Virus record (IMG/VR): IMGVR_UViG_3300021962_000787
Span: 1-20,848 of that record
Length of the DNA: 20,848 bases
Origin: a virus
Strand: one strand, 5' to 3'
The notes beneath the pieces are model-generated. The model was not told the origin of the DNA, ran no database searches, and saw nothing but the letters and a program-made list of their open reading frames with translations. Shown one piece after another: positions 1 through 7,462 of the stretch. How positions within the stretch are numbered: the stretch's first letter is position 1; every line of letters begins with the position of its first letter. Made by a program: the position numbers and the translations under genes.

Positions 1-379
1 AGTCTACAATCTCTCCTGTACTCTCATCAACAACCTCTTGGAACTCAAGGCCCATCTCACGAGCATGTTCCCAAGACCATTTCATCTCGGTGATAATGAA
101 CACCGGCAAGATTCCCATCTTCTGTGCAGAAACAGCTGCCTCTAGTAGAGCAGTAGTCTTACCGGTGTCACTATGACCTCTTAATAATGTAATATGACCT
201 TCGGGAATGCCTGGGATAGAAGTAATCTCCTGGAAGGCTTTAGATAGAGGAATCCAGCGCTGCTCCTTAAACTTAATACTGCTATTGGAGAGGCCTTTGC
301 TCTTCTTAAACTTATCCAGGCTAAAACTCTTCTTAATCGCCGCTTCGGCGTTCTCAGATATTCCTTTTCTTTTGGCCAT
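1..379 (-). CDS. uvsX: UvsX/RecA-like recombinase, N-terminal part (gene runs off the left edge)
   Basis: The first 126 codons of a RecA-fold strand-exchange ATPase, which would form filaments on single-stranded DNA for recombination-dependent replication and repair. A basic N-terminal stretch (residues 1-40) leads into a P-loop GHSDTGKTT at residues 68-76, preceded by the RecA-like 'GIPEGHITLLRG'. The following strand, PVFIITEM, places E98 where RecA has its catalytic Glu (the E of 'DAEHA'), and 'HAREMGLEF' fits the RecA helix after it. The ATG at 379 lies 2 nt after the stop of the gp32-like gene, so the two are probably co-transcribed; UvsX and gp32 work together in T4. There is no Shine-Dalgarno. 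The P-loop is closer to cellular RecA (GxxxxGKTT) than to the T4 UvsX version. A DnaB-type helicase was considered but the Glu region fits RecA better. The C-terminal DNA-binding loops are outside the window. Confidence 0.8.
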   Translation of the reverse strand, partial: MAKRKGISENAEAAIKKSFSLDKFKKSKGLSNSSIKFKEQRWIPLSKAFQEITSIPGIPEGHITLLRGHSDTGKTTALLEAAVSAQKMGILPVFIITEMKWSWEHAREMGLEFQEVVDESTGEIVD

Positions 380-381
380 AC

Positions 382-1191
382 TTAGAAGGGTAGATCGTCG
401 TCTTTAAACAAATCGTCAAACTGACTTACAGTGTCTTGCTTAGGAGCTTGATTCTCCAAAGTAAACGACTGCTTCGGGGCTTGCGTTACAGCAGGTGCTG
501 CTACAACAGGTGCAGGTGCTGCATCATCTCCTTCTTCGTTACCAGAAAGCCAGCCTTCAAGCTGCTTCTTAACGAAGTTAAAGTCGTACTTAGTAAAGCA
601 CTTCAAAGGATCTGGTTGGTTTTTCAACCAAGTATCTACGTGAGTGTTATTCTCACTCAAAGTAGACTGCTTAGGCTTGATACGAACTGCAGTCTGAGGA
701 TATGGATTACCTTGAGTAACTTCTACTACTACGTCGAAGCCGTTCATTACATCGGTAAAATCACCTACATCTTCGTCAGCAGCTAATTGAAGCAAGGTAT
801 TATAAACCTGCTTACCAAAGCCCCATAGACGTACTCCTTTGTCTTCTTCACCACGAACAACTACAGGTGCGAATACACGCATCTTAGGTGCAAGCTTACC
901 AGATAGTGACCAGTTGTCACGATCAGAAGTCTTACGAAGTTCATTAACGAAATCTACAACAGGGTCTTGCTCACCGAAGTTTGAGAGAGCAATCATCGGA
1001 TACTTTCCGATGCCATAGTGGAAGTACAATTCACTGAAAGGATAGTCAGGGTTGTACATTGAAGGAACTACACGAATCTGATGCTTACCTACGCTAGGCT
1101 TCCAAAAGACTGCCTCGTAGTCGATCTTCTCGCGTTCCGGTCGATTACTTGACATTGCGTCAAGCTTCTGCTTAATTGCGGATAAATCCAT
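382..1191 (-). CDS. 32: Single-stranded DNA binding protein, T4 gp32-like
   Basis: A 269-residue gp32-type protein that coats single-stranded DNA at phage forks and recombination sites; T4 gp32 is 301 residues. Residues 1-20 form the N-terminal cooperativity arm. The OB-fold core spans about 25-210 and contains the family signature 'VVVRGEEDKGVRLWGFGKQVY' split over residues 110-130. An Ala/Pro/Gln linker (about 222-250) leads to an acidic tail ending FDDLFKDDDLPF, typical of single-stranded DNA binding proteins that recruit partners through the tail. The zinc ligands of T4 gp32 appear lost: where T4 has Cys-Pro-Val-Cys this protein reads DPVVDF (76-81), and its only Cys is C198. The leader (1192-1270) holds a perfect palindrome and a 13-mer shared with the polymerase leader. 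Immediately followed by the uvsX-like gene. Confidence 0.92.
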   Translation of the reverse strand: MDLSAIKQKLDAMSSNRPEREKIDYEAVFWKPSVGKHQIRVVPSMYNPDYPFSELYFHYGIGKYPMIALSNFGEQDPVVDFVNELRKTSDRDNWSLSGKLAPKMRVFAPVVVRGEEDKGVRLWGFGKQVYNTLLQLAADEDVGDFTDVMNGFDVVVEVTQGNPYPQTAVRIKPKQSTLSENNTHVDTWLKNQPDPLKCFTKYDFNFVKKQLEGWLSGNEEGDDAAPAPVVAAPAVTQAPKQSFTLENQAPKQDTVSQFDDLFKDDDLPF

Positions 1192-1270
1192 AATAAAACT
1201 AATTTAAGATAACTGATTAAAAAAATATGTTTTCGTATACAATATACGAACTTGTTCTCTAAGATACAAC
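1192..1270 (-). promoter_or_regulatory. gp32 leader with perfect palindrome
   Basis: This 79-base gap holds TTCGTATA-CAA-TATACGAA at 1232-1250, a perfect 8+3+8 inverted repeat. On the coding strand it is followed by AAACATATTTTTTT. It could be an operator, a promoter core, or a weak hairpin terminator for the upstream gene with read-through into gp32. T4 gp32 controls its own translation through its leader, so an RNA role is also possible. What is seen is the palindrome; the function is inferred. Confidence 0.5.
1241..1253 (-). promoter_or_regulatory. Shared 13-mer AAGTTCGTATATT, copy in gp32 leader
   Basis: The coding strand reads AAGTTCGTATATT here and again at 3107-3119 ahead of the DNA polymerase. 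I see no third copy in the window. The two copies lie 49 and 24 nt upstream of their ATGs. Both precede replication genes that lack the TATTTATA box, so this is a candidate early/middle promoter or regulator site. It overlaps one arm of the palindrome at 1232-1250. Confidence 0.45.
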
Positions 1271-1726
1271 TTAAAGTTCAATAATTTTATGAAGGCGGGT
1301 GTTGATACGCTTAAGTTCTGTACCGCGAGTGAGTAGTATACAGTTACGATAGTCATTCCAATCTACTCTATAGTTAGGGTCAGCATGACCTCCGTTTAAC
1401 TCTTTGATGAGAGTGTTAAGAGCGTTAATTGTGTAAAGCGTATTAGATTCTTTCTTGCGATGTACAAGAATAGTGTTATCCAGGAAGTTGGCTACATTAC
1501 CAAAGTCCACGTTATAAGTACATACGTACTCATCATTGCTTTTAGCATGAAGAACAAAGATCTTATTGTACATAATATCGTACTTACCTTTGATCGTCTC
1601 TACTAAATTGTCTATATTATCTTCTGTCGTAAAAGTACAGAATAGTTTATTACTCATATCGTCATTCCAAATTGTGGTATCTGTGACGAAGTCATAACCA
1701 AATATTGGCATTGTATCAACTTCCAT
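1271..1726 (-). CDS. Hypothetical protein between polymerase and gp32
   Basis: I do not recognise this 151-residue protein. It is mixed alpha/beta in appearance, with no signal peptide or membrane segment and no catalytic motif I can name. The C-terminal third is the most family-like part: 'YTINALNTLIKELNGG', then 'VDWNDYRNCILLTRG' and a final amphipathic helix 'LKRINTRLHKIIEL'. It resembles neither T4 RegA, gp33 nor DsbA in what I recall of them. Its place between a DNA polymerase and gp32 suggests a replication or regulatory role, by context only. The first ATG (1726) directly abuts a TATTTATA box; a second in-frame ATG at 1711 (residue 6, giving 146 residues) lies 15 nt below the box and has GGAAG upstream, so it may be the real start. 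Confidence 0.65.
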   Translation of the reverse strand: MEVDTMPIFGYDFVTDTTIWNDDMSNKLFCTFTTEDNIDNLVETIKGKYDIMYNKIFVLHAKSNDEYVCTYNVDFGNVANFLDNTILVHRKKESNTLYTINALNTLIKELNGGHADPNYRVDWNDYRNCILLTRGTELKRINTRLHKIIEL

Positions 1727-1734
1727 TATAAATA
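1727..1734 (-). promoter_or_regulatory. TATTTATA box (candidate late promoter)
   Basis: The coding strand reads TTCTATTTATA directly before the ATG at 1726. It matches the box upstream of six virion genes. As a promoter it would make the ATG at 1711 the usable start. It is the least certain of the seven copies because of the missing spacing and because the neighbouring genes are for replication. Confidence 0.4.
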
Positions 1735-1741
1735 GAATTTA

Positions 1742-3082
1742 CTAGTCTAAAACTAAATTATTACTGTATTTGAATTTAACAGGGTATCTCCCTTGTGTTT
1801 CTAAGATTTTCTTTAAGTCTTCTAAGGTTTCTTTACCATCCTCAAGGTAGAAATCAAATAGGATAGCATCATAAGTATATAACGTAACCTTTGTTTTCTT
1901 AGCTCTTAGATAGCTCAGCACTTCTTTTAATATAAGAACGTTTCTTGAGGTCTCCAACGATTGAATCACATAATTGAATAATTTTTGCGGATTCATATCT
2001 TTTAACGTAGAGTAGAAGGGCTTTTGTGAGATAGGAGCATAGACTACACCATTCTCTACGTACTCCTTCCATAATTTATTAATATACTCAGCTACCTTAT
2101 CAAAGAATTCAATATGACGATACTTATCCGGCACTCCTCCGTACATAATCTGGAAAGTAGTCTGTTTGGACTGTTTATACTCCTCTTCAGTTAAGGTTTC
2201 TTTGTCAAAGTACATCCTTCCTAGCTGAGTATGTACACTTTCAGGTGTAAACTCGTAGCCGACTACCTCTCCAATGAGTCTTATATGGTAGCCATCAAAG
2301 TCAAACTCTACAAACTTGTCTCCTTTTGGGATGAAGCACTTTCGGTACTCCTCCTTCTTGGGGATTGCAGCATAGTTGACAGAATTAAAGGCAGAAGTAG
2401 GACGGCTAGTGGGATTATAGAGATTGTAATTAGTATAAGCAATATTATTCGCAATACTAAAGCGAGGATTTGCAGGGGTAAACTTCTCCAGAAACTGTTC
2501 ATACGTTACTCTTATACCTGATTGTTCAGATAAATAGAAGACTCCCATGGCTAGGTTGTTGTAGAACTTCCAGGCCGGCAAGTCTAGTATATATTTACTA
2601 TCCTCTATAACATCTAACAGGCTTCTATAGTTTCTCTCGCACTTCTCAAAAAGTTTAGGTAGAGGGATAATAGAATTAAGATCTTCTTTATCCTGTAGTC
2701 TATTATAAAACCACTGTATGGTCTGAGGAGGGTCTGGAAGCTGTAAGCTTTCATACTCTCTCATAGAGTACATTAGGTTGATATCATTGATATTACCGTG
2801 AGAGAAATGATATAAGAACGTCTTCTTGTTAAACGTATACAGTGTATCAAAGCAATTTAGGATGCTCTGTATGCGATCTTTAGTTACATTAAGTCCTTCG
2901 GTGTGATTTACTGGAATAATGTATCCCTCATGGTAGCCGATAGGGCGTATATAAGCAGCCACAGTCCCAGTAAGTAGACTATGATAACGGTCATTCCCCG
3001 AAATAATCTCAACGTACGCTTCATTTCGTCCTAATGCACATAAATAATTTAGCTGTTCGTCGCTTTCAACGATATAAAACAT
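1742..3082 (-). CDS. Family A DNA polymerase with degenerate exonuclease-like N-terminus
   Basis: A 446-residue pol I-family polymerase, probably the phage replicase. Polymerase motifs are clear: 'TSRPTSAFNSVNYAAIP' (225-241, with R227 matching Pol I R668); motif A DFDGYHIR (261-268, catalytic D261); motif B K306-x3-F310-x3-Y314; N370/Q374 matching Pol I N845/Q849; motif C YTYDAILFD (402-410, catalytic D405). Departures from the family: the steric-gate Glu (Pol I E710) is His266, the HDE of motif C is Tyr-Asp-Ala, and the Arg754 position is Tyr. Residues 20-110 follow the 3'-5' exonuclease fold ('GYIIPVNHTEGL', 'FNKKTFLYHF') but the metal-binding Asp/Glu positions read E25, I27 and F89, so proofreading is probably lost. 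No 5' nuclease domain. T4 itself uses a family B enzyme. The start at 3082 follows a 40-base leader with the shared 13-mer and no Shine-Dalgarno. Confidence 0.85.
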   Translation of the reverse strand: MFYIVESDEQLNYLCALGRNEAYVEIISGNDRYHSLLTGTVAAYIRPIGYHEGYIIPVNHTEGLNVTKDRIQSILNCFDTLYTFNKKTFLYHFSHGNINDINLMYSMREYESLQLPDPPQTIQWFYNRLQDKEDLNSIIPLPKLFEKCERNYRSLLDVIEDSKYILDLPAWKFYNNLAMGVFYLSEQSGIRVTYEQFLEKFTPANPRFSIANNIAYTNYNLYNPTSRPTSAFNSVNYAAIPKKEEYRKCFIPKGDKFVEFDFDGYHIRLIGEVVGYEFTPESVHTQLGRMYFDKETLTEEEYKQSKQTTFQIMYGGVPDKYRHIEFFDKVAEYINKLWKEYVENGVVYAPISQKPFYSTLKDMNPQKLFNYVIQSLETSRNVLILKEVLSYLRAKKTKVTLYTYDAILFDFYLEDGKETLEDLKKILETQGRYPVKFKYSNNLVLD

Positions 3083-3106
3083 AACTCATTAATATAACCT
3101 TTCATA

Positions 3107-3119
3107 ATATACGAACTTA
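3107..3119 (-). promoter_or_regulatory. Shared 13-mer AAGTTCGTATATT, copy in polymerase leader
   Basis: It lies in the 40-base gap between the structural operon (ending 3123) and the polymerase start (3082). It is identical to 1241-1253 but here not part of a full palindrome: the coding strand continues ATGAAAGG. The best candidate for a promoter that separates the replication genes from the late virion operon. Confidence 0.45.
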
Positions 3120-3122
3120 TTT

Positions 3123-3680
3123 TCATTTTACAAACTGAGCAGGATCTTTTAAGTAAGAGCTAATACCTGGGAGTCTTTTTTCTGCTAACTGCATAACTGT
3201 ACGGTTACTTCCTATATTGCGTAAGCTCCAACTTAAAGCTAACAGTTCATATTTAGGGTAGTAGTACTTGATTTCTTTTTTACTAATTGATTCGTAGACG
3301 TCTTTACGAACTTCTAAGATTCTTCCAATAGTTTTATCTCTAAGAAAGTATCTTAGTAATTCTCCCTTAGTGTAGTTTTCTTGTGAAGGCACAGGGTAGT
3401 ATATATTTACAGGTTCTGTAACGCGTAGTTTAAGAGCTTCTACATCTTGTCTTATAATATCGTACTGTTCAGGTGTAATCAGTACTGGGGGCTGTTCAGA
3501 GACGGTTTCATTAAAGACTAACTTCTGGGCTCCTTTCTGTAACGGGGAAGTACCTGTGTATATTTCTCCACTAAATGTTTCAAAATAAGGACCGGTATAA
3601 GGTTCTCTTGTACTCTCAATCAGCAGACTATTTCCTGCTGTCTGTAGACCTGTTTTATATTTGCTTTTGGGTAAATACAT
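3123..3680 (-). CDS. Unrecognised protein at the end of the baseplate operon
   Basis: A 185-residue protein that starts MYLPKSKYKTGLQT. The open frame extends upstream to a TTG at 3704 inside the hub gene, but the ATG at 3680 lies one base after the hub stop (TAA-C-ATG), which fits the tight spacing of this operon and is preferred. Residues 1-70 are rich in Gly, Thr, Tyr and Pro ('EPYTGPYFETFSGEIYTG') and look like beta structure or an extended arm. Residues about 80-185 are helical and basic, including 'RYFLRDKTIGRILEV' and 'LLALSWSLRNIG'. There is no signal peptide, membrane segment or enzymatic motif. As the last gene after tape measure, LysM protein and hub, a baseplate or tail-tip part is likely, but only by position. 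Confidence 0.75.
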   Translation of the reverse strand: MYLPKSKYKTGLQTAGNSLLIESTREPYTGPYFETFSGEIYTGTSPLQKGAQKLVFNETVSEQPPVLITPEQYDIIRQDVEALKLRVTEPVNIYYPVPSQENYTKGELLRYFLRDKTIGRILEVRKDVYESISKKEIKYYYPKYELLALSWSLRNIGSNRTVMQLAEKRLPGISSYLKDPAQFVK

Positions 3681-3681
3681 G

Positions 3682-6600
3682 TTAAGCGAATTGTTCAGCA
3701 GCAAGAGTATACGTCGGTTTGAAATTCTCTAATACATATGCATCATATTCTGCCTGAGATGGGTACTTATCTTTTAATCCTTGGTAATTATTTCTCCAGT
3801 GTGCTCGAGCTCCGAATCCATTCCATTTTTCGTACCAAACTTTAGCACATTCTTCAGCATTAGTAGCTCTATCGAATCCTTTGTCTGTAAAATCTTTAAC
3901 TTTTTGCGCCATAAATTTCTCAAGTGATACAAAACTTACAAAAGCTTTTTTTAGACCTGTACCGCCTTCTGTTGCATAAGTAAATCCATTAGATATATTC
4001 TCACCAAAAGTTGTAAAACTCCAACCACCACTGGTTATATCGTAGCCGCCAAAGTTGTAGTTAAATCCTTTTATAGTTTTATTACTACCGCCTTGTTCTC
4101 TAATCATTACCGCTAGAACTGCTTTTCGAAGATTCACGTTAGTGGTTGCAGCTTTGACTGCTGTTACCGCTTGAGCATATGTAATAGTTGTTTGCTTAAA
4201 TTCCTGTTCTTTTCCTTCCCAGCCTTTATCTAAGTTCTTACGCGGGTCAACATCACCTACTGGAGGAGGGGATAAAGATTGCTCTGCATCTTTGATAATT
4301 GGAGCACCTGCTCTACCTTTGTCATTAGTGTTGTAGATCTGAGCTTTTACTGTGGTTGTCCATCCACCTGTTGAAACAGCTTGCTGTATACCTGTAACAA
4401 TAAATCCGATTCCGTTCTTAGAATTAGCTTTGTAACTATCTGGTATAATACTGTCAAGTATCTTAAAGCTTTCCATTACATTAAATCCGCTTATACCGTC
4501 TACAGTTATGCTGAGTTCGTAAGGTATAATAAATCCAAAGTCTTGTCCTCCTTGAATCTGCTCTACTAACTGTCTTTGGCAGAAAGTAGCATACTGTGGT
4601 ATTACAGACTCAACTGCTCTCCTGTAGTAGTAGCTTGCAGTACCTCCTTCAGGGTAGGTAGCTCGTAAATAATCAAATACGTCTGCGTAATCTTTTAGTT
4701 TAGCTTCTTTATCTGCTTTAGCTGTTGCTGCTTCGGCAGCGACAATCTGTCTACGAGTAACATCGTCTACCTTTTGCTCAATAAACCTATCTTTTAAGTT
4801 CTTATTAAAGTATTTCCAAGCGGTTCCTTCTATTCCATTAGATTCAGGATTAGCTTGAGCGGCGATTGCTAATTGAGCTCCGATTGCTGGGCTGAGTTTG
4901 CTTGTTAGGTTTAGGTTTCTAACAAAGCTATTCTTACCAAATATACTAAACGTTGCGTACTCATTTTTAAAAGCATCGGGATCTAAAATTTCTCTATCAA
5001 CAACGTGGAAGGTATTGTCCAGTTCAAAGTATTGAAGTTCGAAACTGTTAAAGTTACCAATAGCTATTACAATATCCTTAAGTATAGTGTCTATTAAATC
5101 ATATAAACGTACTTGACCGCTACTATAAAAACTTTCTACTACGTCTCCAATGTAATCGATTTCAACAAATATACTTAGTATATCTACAGCACCCTGTTCT
5201 GGTGGGAGTAGGCATTTACTTGTATCCACGGAGTAGTGGAAGGCTTTTAGGGTTTTAATAAAATGCGTTACGCTCTTTTTGGTATGAAACTTAAAGAGCT
5301 CTTCTCCTTTTGCTCCATCTCTTGGTAAAAGAGTGTTTAAAGTATCTAGTAAGAACCCTAACTGTATGTAACTATAGTAGATTAGCTCTGTAGAGTCAGT
5401 TCCTTCTCCGGTTTTAATTGTAACGGATTTAGACCGTAAAGTTCTATACTCACTAGGTACTTTGTAGTACTTCATGTCGGCATCTTGCAAAGTATGTACT
5501 CCGTTACGTTTTACTTCACTTGCGGGCCTATCTTGAGATATTTTGTATTTTGCCTGGTGTAGTATGTAGTGTATACGTGACTGTAGAGGTTCTTTATCCG
5601 TAGCTATAATTTCAAAAATGTCGACCGGTTCCTGTTCTGGTACTTTATCTTCTGGTTTTTCTTGGGTCTCGCTTGCACTTGCTCCTACGTCTACGGTAAA
5701 CTCAAAATCAATAGGTGTAAGAGTGTATACATACTCATGTACAGCTGCCTGATACTCTACGTCTCCTAGTTTCATCCTCCTTAGAGTCTCTATCTGGTTT
5801 GCTTGGAGTTTAAGTTGAAAGTTTCCCCCTGATGTTTCTGCAAATAACATCGCTGACTCTATTGGTAGACGGTAGTAAGTTTCTGATGCTAGTCTAAGTT
5901 TATTACTTACAGCGGTACCTCCACGTAACGATATAGGCTGTATTCCTCCTTTTCCGTTATCCTGTTTTGCTTGGGATAGTGCGCCGGTATGATCTACTAT
6001 AATTAGTTCATCATTTTTTACGTTATAGTAGATCGGAGGGGTTATAATTCTAATAGTAGGTGCTGGTGAATTTTTTACTCCAATCAGTCGGAAAGATTTT
6101 TCATCACTGTACCACACATTTCCGGTCTTTGTGAAGTTACCAGGGGATGCTTCAGTCACACCAGATATTTGATCGTATGCTGCTTTATATCCGTAGAGTT
6201 TTATACCGCGAGTTTGACTTGCTAGTTTGTTATCTAGAAGGTATTGTTTAAACCCGGCAAGTTCTGTAAGGTACTCTTCTACCAGTTTAGCTAGTTGAAG
6301 ATCTGATTCAGTTGTAGGTTTATCGGGGTTAATTACTTCAGTTACAGTACCGCCTTCATTTTCAATCTCTTGCTCCTCTCTTAACTTTGTAATGATATTA
6401 CTACGTTCAATTTCTGCAGCAAATTTACTATACGCTTGTATTTCACTGTTAGTAACCGCTACGTTAATGTTGAGAGATTCAAGCGTAGATCCAATAGAAA
6501 CAATATCTACACTACAGGCATACGTACCGTCTTGCTGTATACTCCAGCTAAAGTTCTTAATCAGCCCGTACATCCCATCGTAGTTGTAATTATACTCTTT

Positions 6601-7155
6601 ACGTAGGGCGTCAATCTTACCGTATAGTTCTGTTTTAGTCTTAGGGCTACCTTCTCCTTTAAAGAAATCAATAAGGGTTGGAATATCTTTTACTTTATAT
6701 GCAGATGTTTTAGCATCTAAGTACTTAGAATGTCCCCATTCCAGTAGTGCGGAGTAGCCCGGACGCATAAATAACTGCTCATAGATATTAAGCTGCTCAA
6801 CTGAATGTATAATAAACTGAACTGTAGCTGTTCTTAAACTACCGTACCTGTTGTGGGTATTTAGGTTCATTGAAGTGATACCTGGTTTAGGTCTAATTCC
6901 TAAACTTGTGTCCTGATATCCAGCTACTTCGCTTGAACCTGCTAAATTGATTCCGTTAGTAAGTATATTAAGCCTTGCTAACTCATCAGAGCTACCTACA
7001 TTAATTGCTGAGGTTAGTTTTATCCACGGCATTTTTTGCAGAAAAAAGCTATAGTCGCCTTCGACAACTCTATCAGAATTGCCGAGAATCTTTTGGCGAG
7101 CTTCTACCTGCTTTACTAATAAGCTATCAATAGGTTTACCTAAAACAAAACTCAT
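3682..7155 (-). CDS. Large baseplate hub protein with C-terminal cell-wall-hydrolase-like domain
   Basis: A 1157-residue protein that probably forms the central hub under the tail tube and carries the tail lysin. The N-terminal ~230 residues look like the beta-barrel hub fold (gp27/gpD class), with 'VEQLNIYEQLFMRPGYSALLEWGHS' near residues 120-145 and 'DGTYACSVDIVSIGS' near 210. A long middle part contains acidic linkers (about 255-280 and 500-515). From about residue 980 a separate helical domain begins; VMIREQGG (1016-1023) puts E1020 where lysozyme-like glycosidases carry the catalytic Glu, followed by 'NYNFGGYD' and a helix-rich end, as in glucosaminidase/transglycosylase domains. T4 splits these roles between gp27 and gp5; here they appear fused. 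The ATG at 7155 overlaps the LysM gene stop (ATGA). Family assignment is by context and fold-like signatures; the enzyme activity is inferred. Confidence 0.75.
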   Translation of the reverse strand: MSFVLGKPIDSLLVKQVEARQKILGNSDRVVEGDYSFFLQKMPWIKLTSAINVGSSDELARLNILTNGINLAGSSEVAGYQDTSLGIRPKPGITSMNLNTHNRYGSLRTATVQFIIHSVEQLNIYEQLFMRPGYSALLEWGHSKYLDAKTSAYKVKDIPTLIDFFKGEGSPKTKTELYGKIDALRKEYNYNYDGMYGLIKNFSWSIQQDGTYACSVDIVSIGSTLESLNINVAVTNSEIQAYSKFAAEIERSNIITKLREEQEIENEGGTVTEVINPDKPTTESDLQLAKLVEEYLTELAGFKQYLLDNKLASQTRGIKLYGYKAAYDQISGVTEASPGNFTKTGNVWYSDEKSFRLIGVKNSPAPTIRIITPPIYYNVKNDELIIVDHTGALSQAKQDNGKGGIQPISLRGGTAVSNKLRLASETYYRLPIESAMLFAETSGGNFQLKLQANQIETLRRMKLGDVEYQAAVHEYVYTLTPIDFEFTVDVGASASETQEKPEDKVPEQEPVDIFEIIATDKEPLQSRIHYILHQAKYKISQDRPASEVKRNGVHTLQDADMKYYKVPSEYRTLRSKSVTIKTGEGTDSTELIYYSYIQLGFLLDTLNTLLPRDGAKGEELFKFHTKKSVTHFIKTLKAFHYSVDTSKCLLPPEQGAVDILSIFVEIDYIGDVVESFYSSGQVRLYDLIDTILKDIVIAIGNFNSFELQYFELDNTFHVVDREILDPDAFKNEYATFSIFGKNSFVRNLNLTSKLSPAIGAQLAIAAQANPESNGIEGTAWKYFNKNLKDRFIEQKVDDVTRRQIVAAEAATAKADKEAKLKDYADVFDYLRATYPEGGTASYYYRRAVESVIPQYATFCQRQLVEQIQGGQDFGFIIPYELSITVDGISGFNVMESFKILDSIIPDSYKANSKNGIGFIVTGIQQAVSTGGWTTTVKAQIYNTNDKGRAGAPIIKDAEQSLSPPPVGDVDPRKNLDKGWEGKEQEFKQTTITYAQAVTAVKAATTNVNLRKAVLAVMIREQGGSNKTIKGFNYNFGGYDITSGGWSFTTFGENISNGFTYATEGGTGLKKAFVSFVSLEKFMAQKVKDFTDKGFDRATNAEECAKVWYEKWNGFGARAHWRNNYQGLKDKYPSQAEYDAYVLENFKPTYTLAAEQFA

Positions 7156-7454
7156 CTGTTAGCGTTTTCGTTATCTATTGCTGTTAATACTCTGGATAGC
7201 GGCATTGGAATTCTTATCTGGTACCCTGGTTCAATGAATAAAGTATCTCTACGCACGGTAGGATTAGCAGCTGCAATAATATACCATAGAGAGGAATCTC
7301 TATAAAATTGATTAGCTAAAATATCAAAACGGTCTCCTACTGTTGTAATTACATAGTAGTCTTCTGGTGATGCTTCTACATCCTTATACACGGTAGTTCC
7401 TCTTAGAGGTTGTCCTTCACGTATAACAGTGCTTATTTTATCGTACCTGCTCAT
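7152..7454 (-). CDS. LysM-domain baseplate protein (gp53 / tail protein X-like)
   Basis: A 100-residue protein made almost entirely of one LysM module, residues 33-83: 'YYVITTVGDRFDILANQFY', then 'LWYIIAAANP' and 'IEPGYQIRIP'. Small LysM proteins beside the hub gene are a fixed part of contractile tails (P2 gpX; T4 gp53 also carries a LysM-like domain), where they link hub and wedges rather than binding peptidoglycan. Its place between the tube-cap candidate and the hub fits this well. The first 30 residues form an extended arm. The stop overlaps the start of the hub gene by 4 bases (ATGA), suggesting translational coupling. The start at 7454 is 8 nt after the previous stop with no Shine-Dalgarno. 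Confidence 0.82.
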   Translation of the reverse strand: MSRYDKISTVIREGQPLRGTTVYKDVEASPEDYYVITTVGDRFDILANQFYRDSSLWYIIAAANPTVRRDTLFIEPGYQIRIPMPLSRVLTAIDNENANR

Positions 7455-7462
7455 TAATATTA

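Noticed and set aside
1-379. Reading the left-edge gene as a DnaB/gp41-type helicase
   Set aside because: The segment after the P-loop, with Glu in IITEM followed by 'HAREMGLEF', fits RecA/UvsX better, and the position after gp32 supports this.
207-407. Plus-strand open frames such as 207-407, 436-786, 2231-2521, 8957-9223, 9950-10360 and 17202-17411
   Set aside because: All lie opposite well-supported minus-strand genes, have low-complexity or unnatural composition (runs of Leu, Ser, Pro, Arg) and no leader signals.
2308-2502. Minus-strand 64-codon frame inside the polymerase gene, hydrophobic Leu/Ile-rich
   Set aside because: It overlaps the core of a clear polymerase frame; its hydrophobicity is a by-product of AT-rich codons read out of frame.
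3123-3704. TTG start at 3704 giving 193 residues
   Set aside because: It lies inside the hub gene; the ATG at 3680 just after the hub stop matches operon spacing and gives the natural MYLPKSKYK start.
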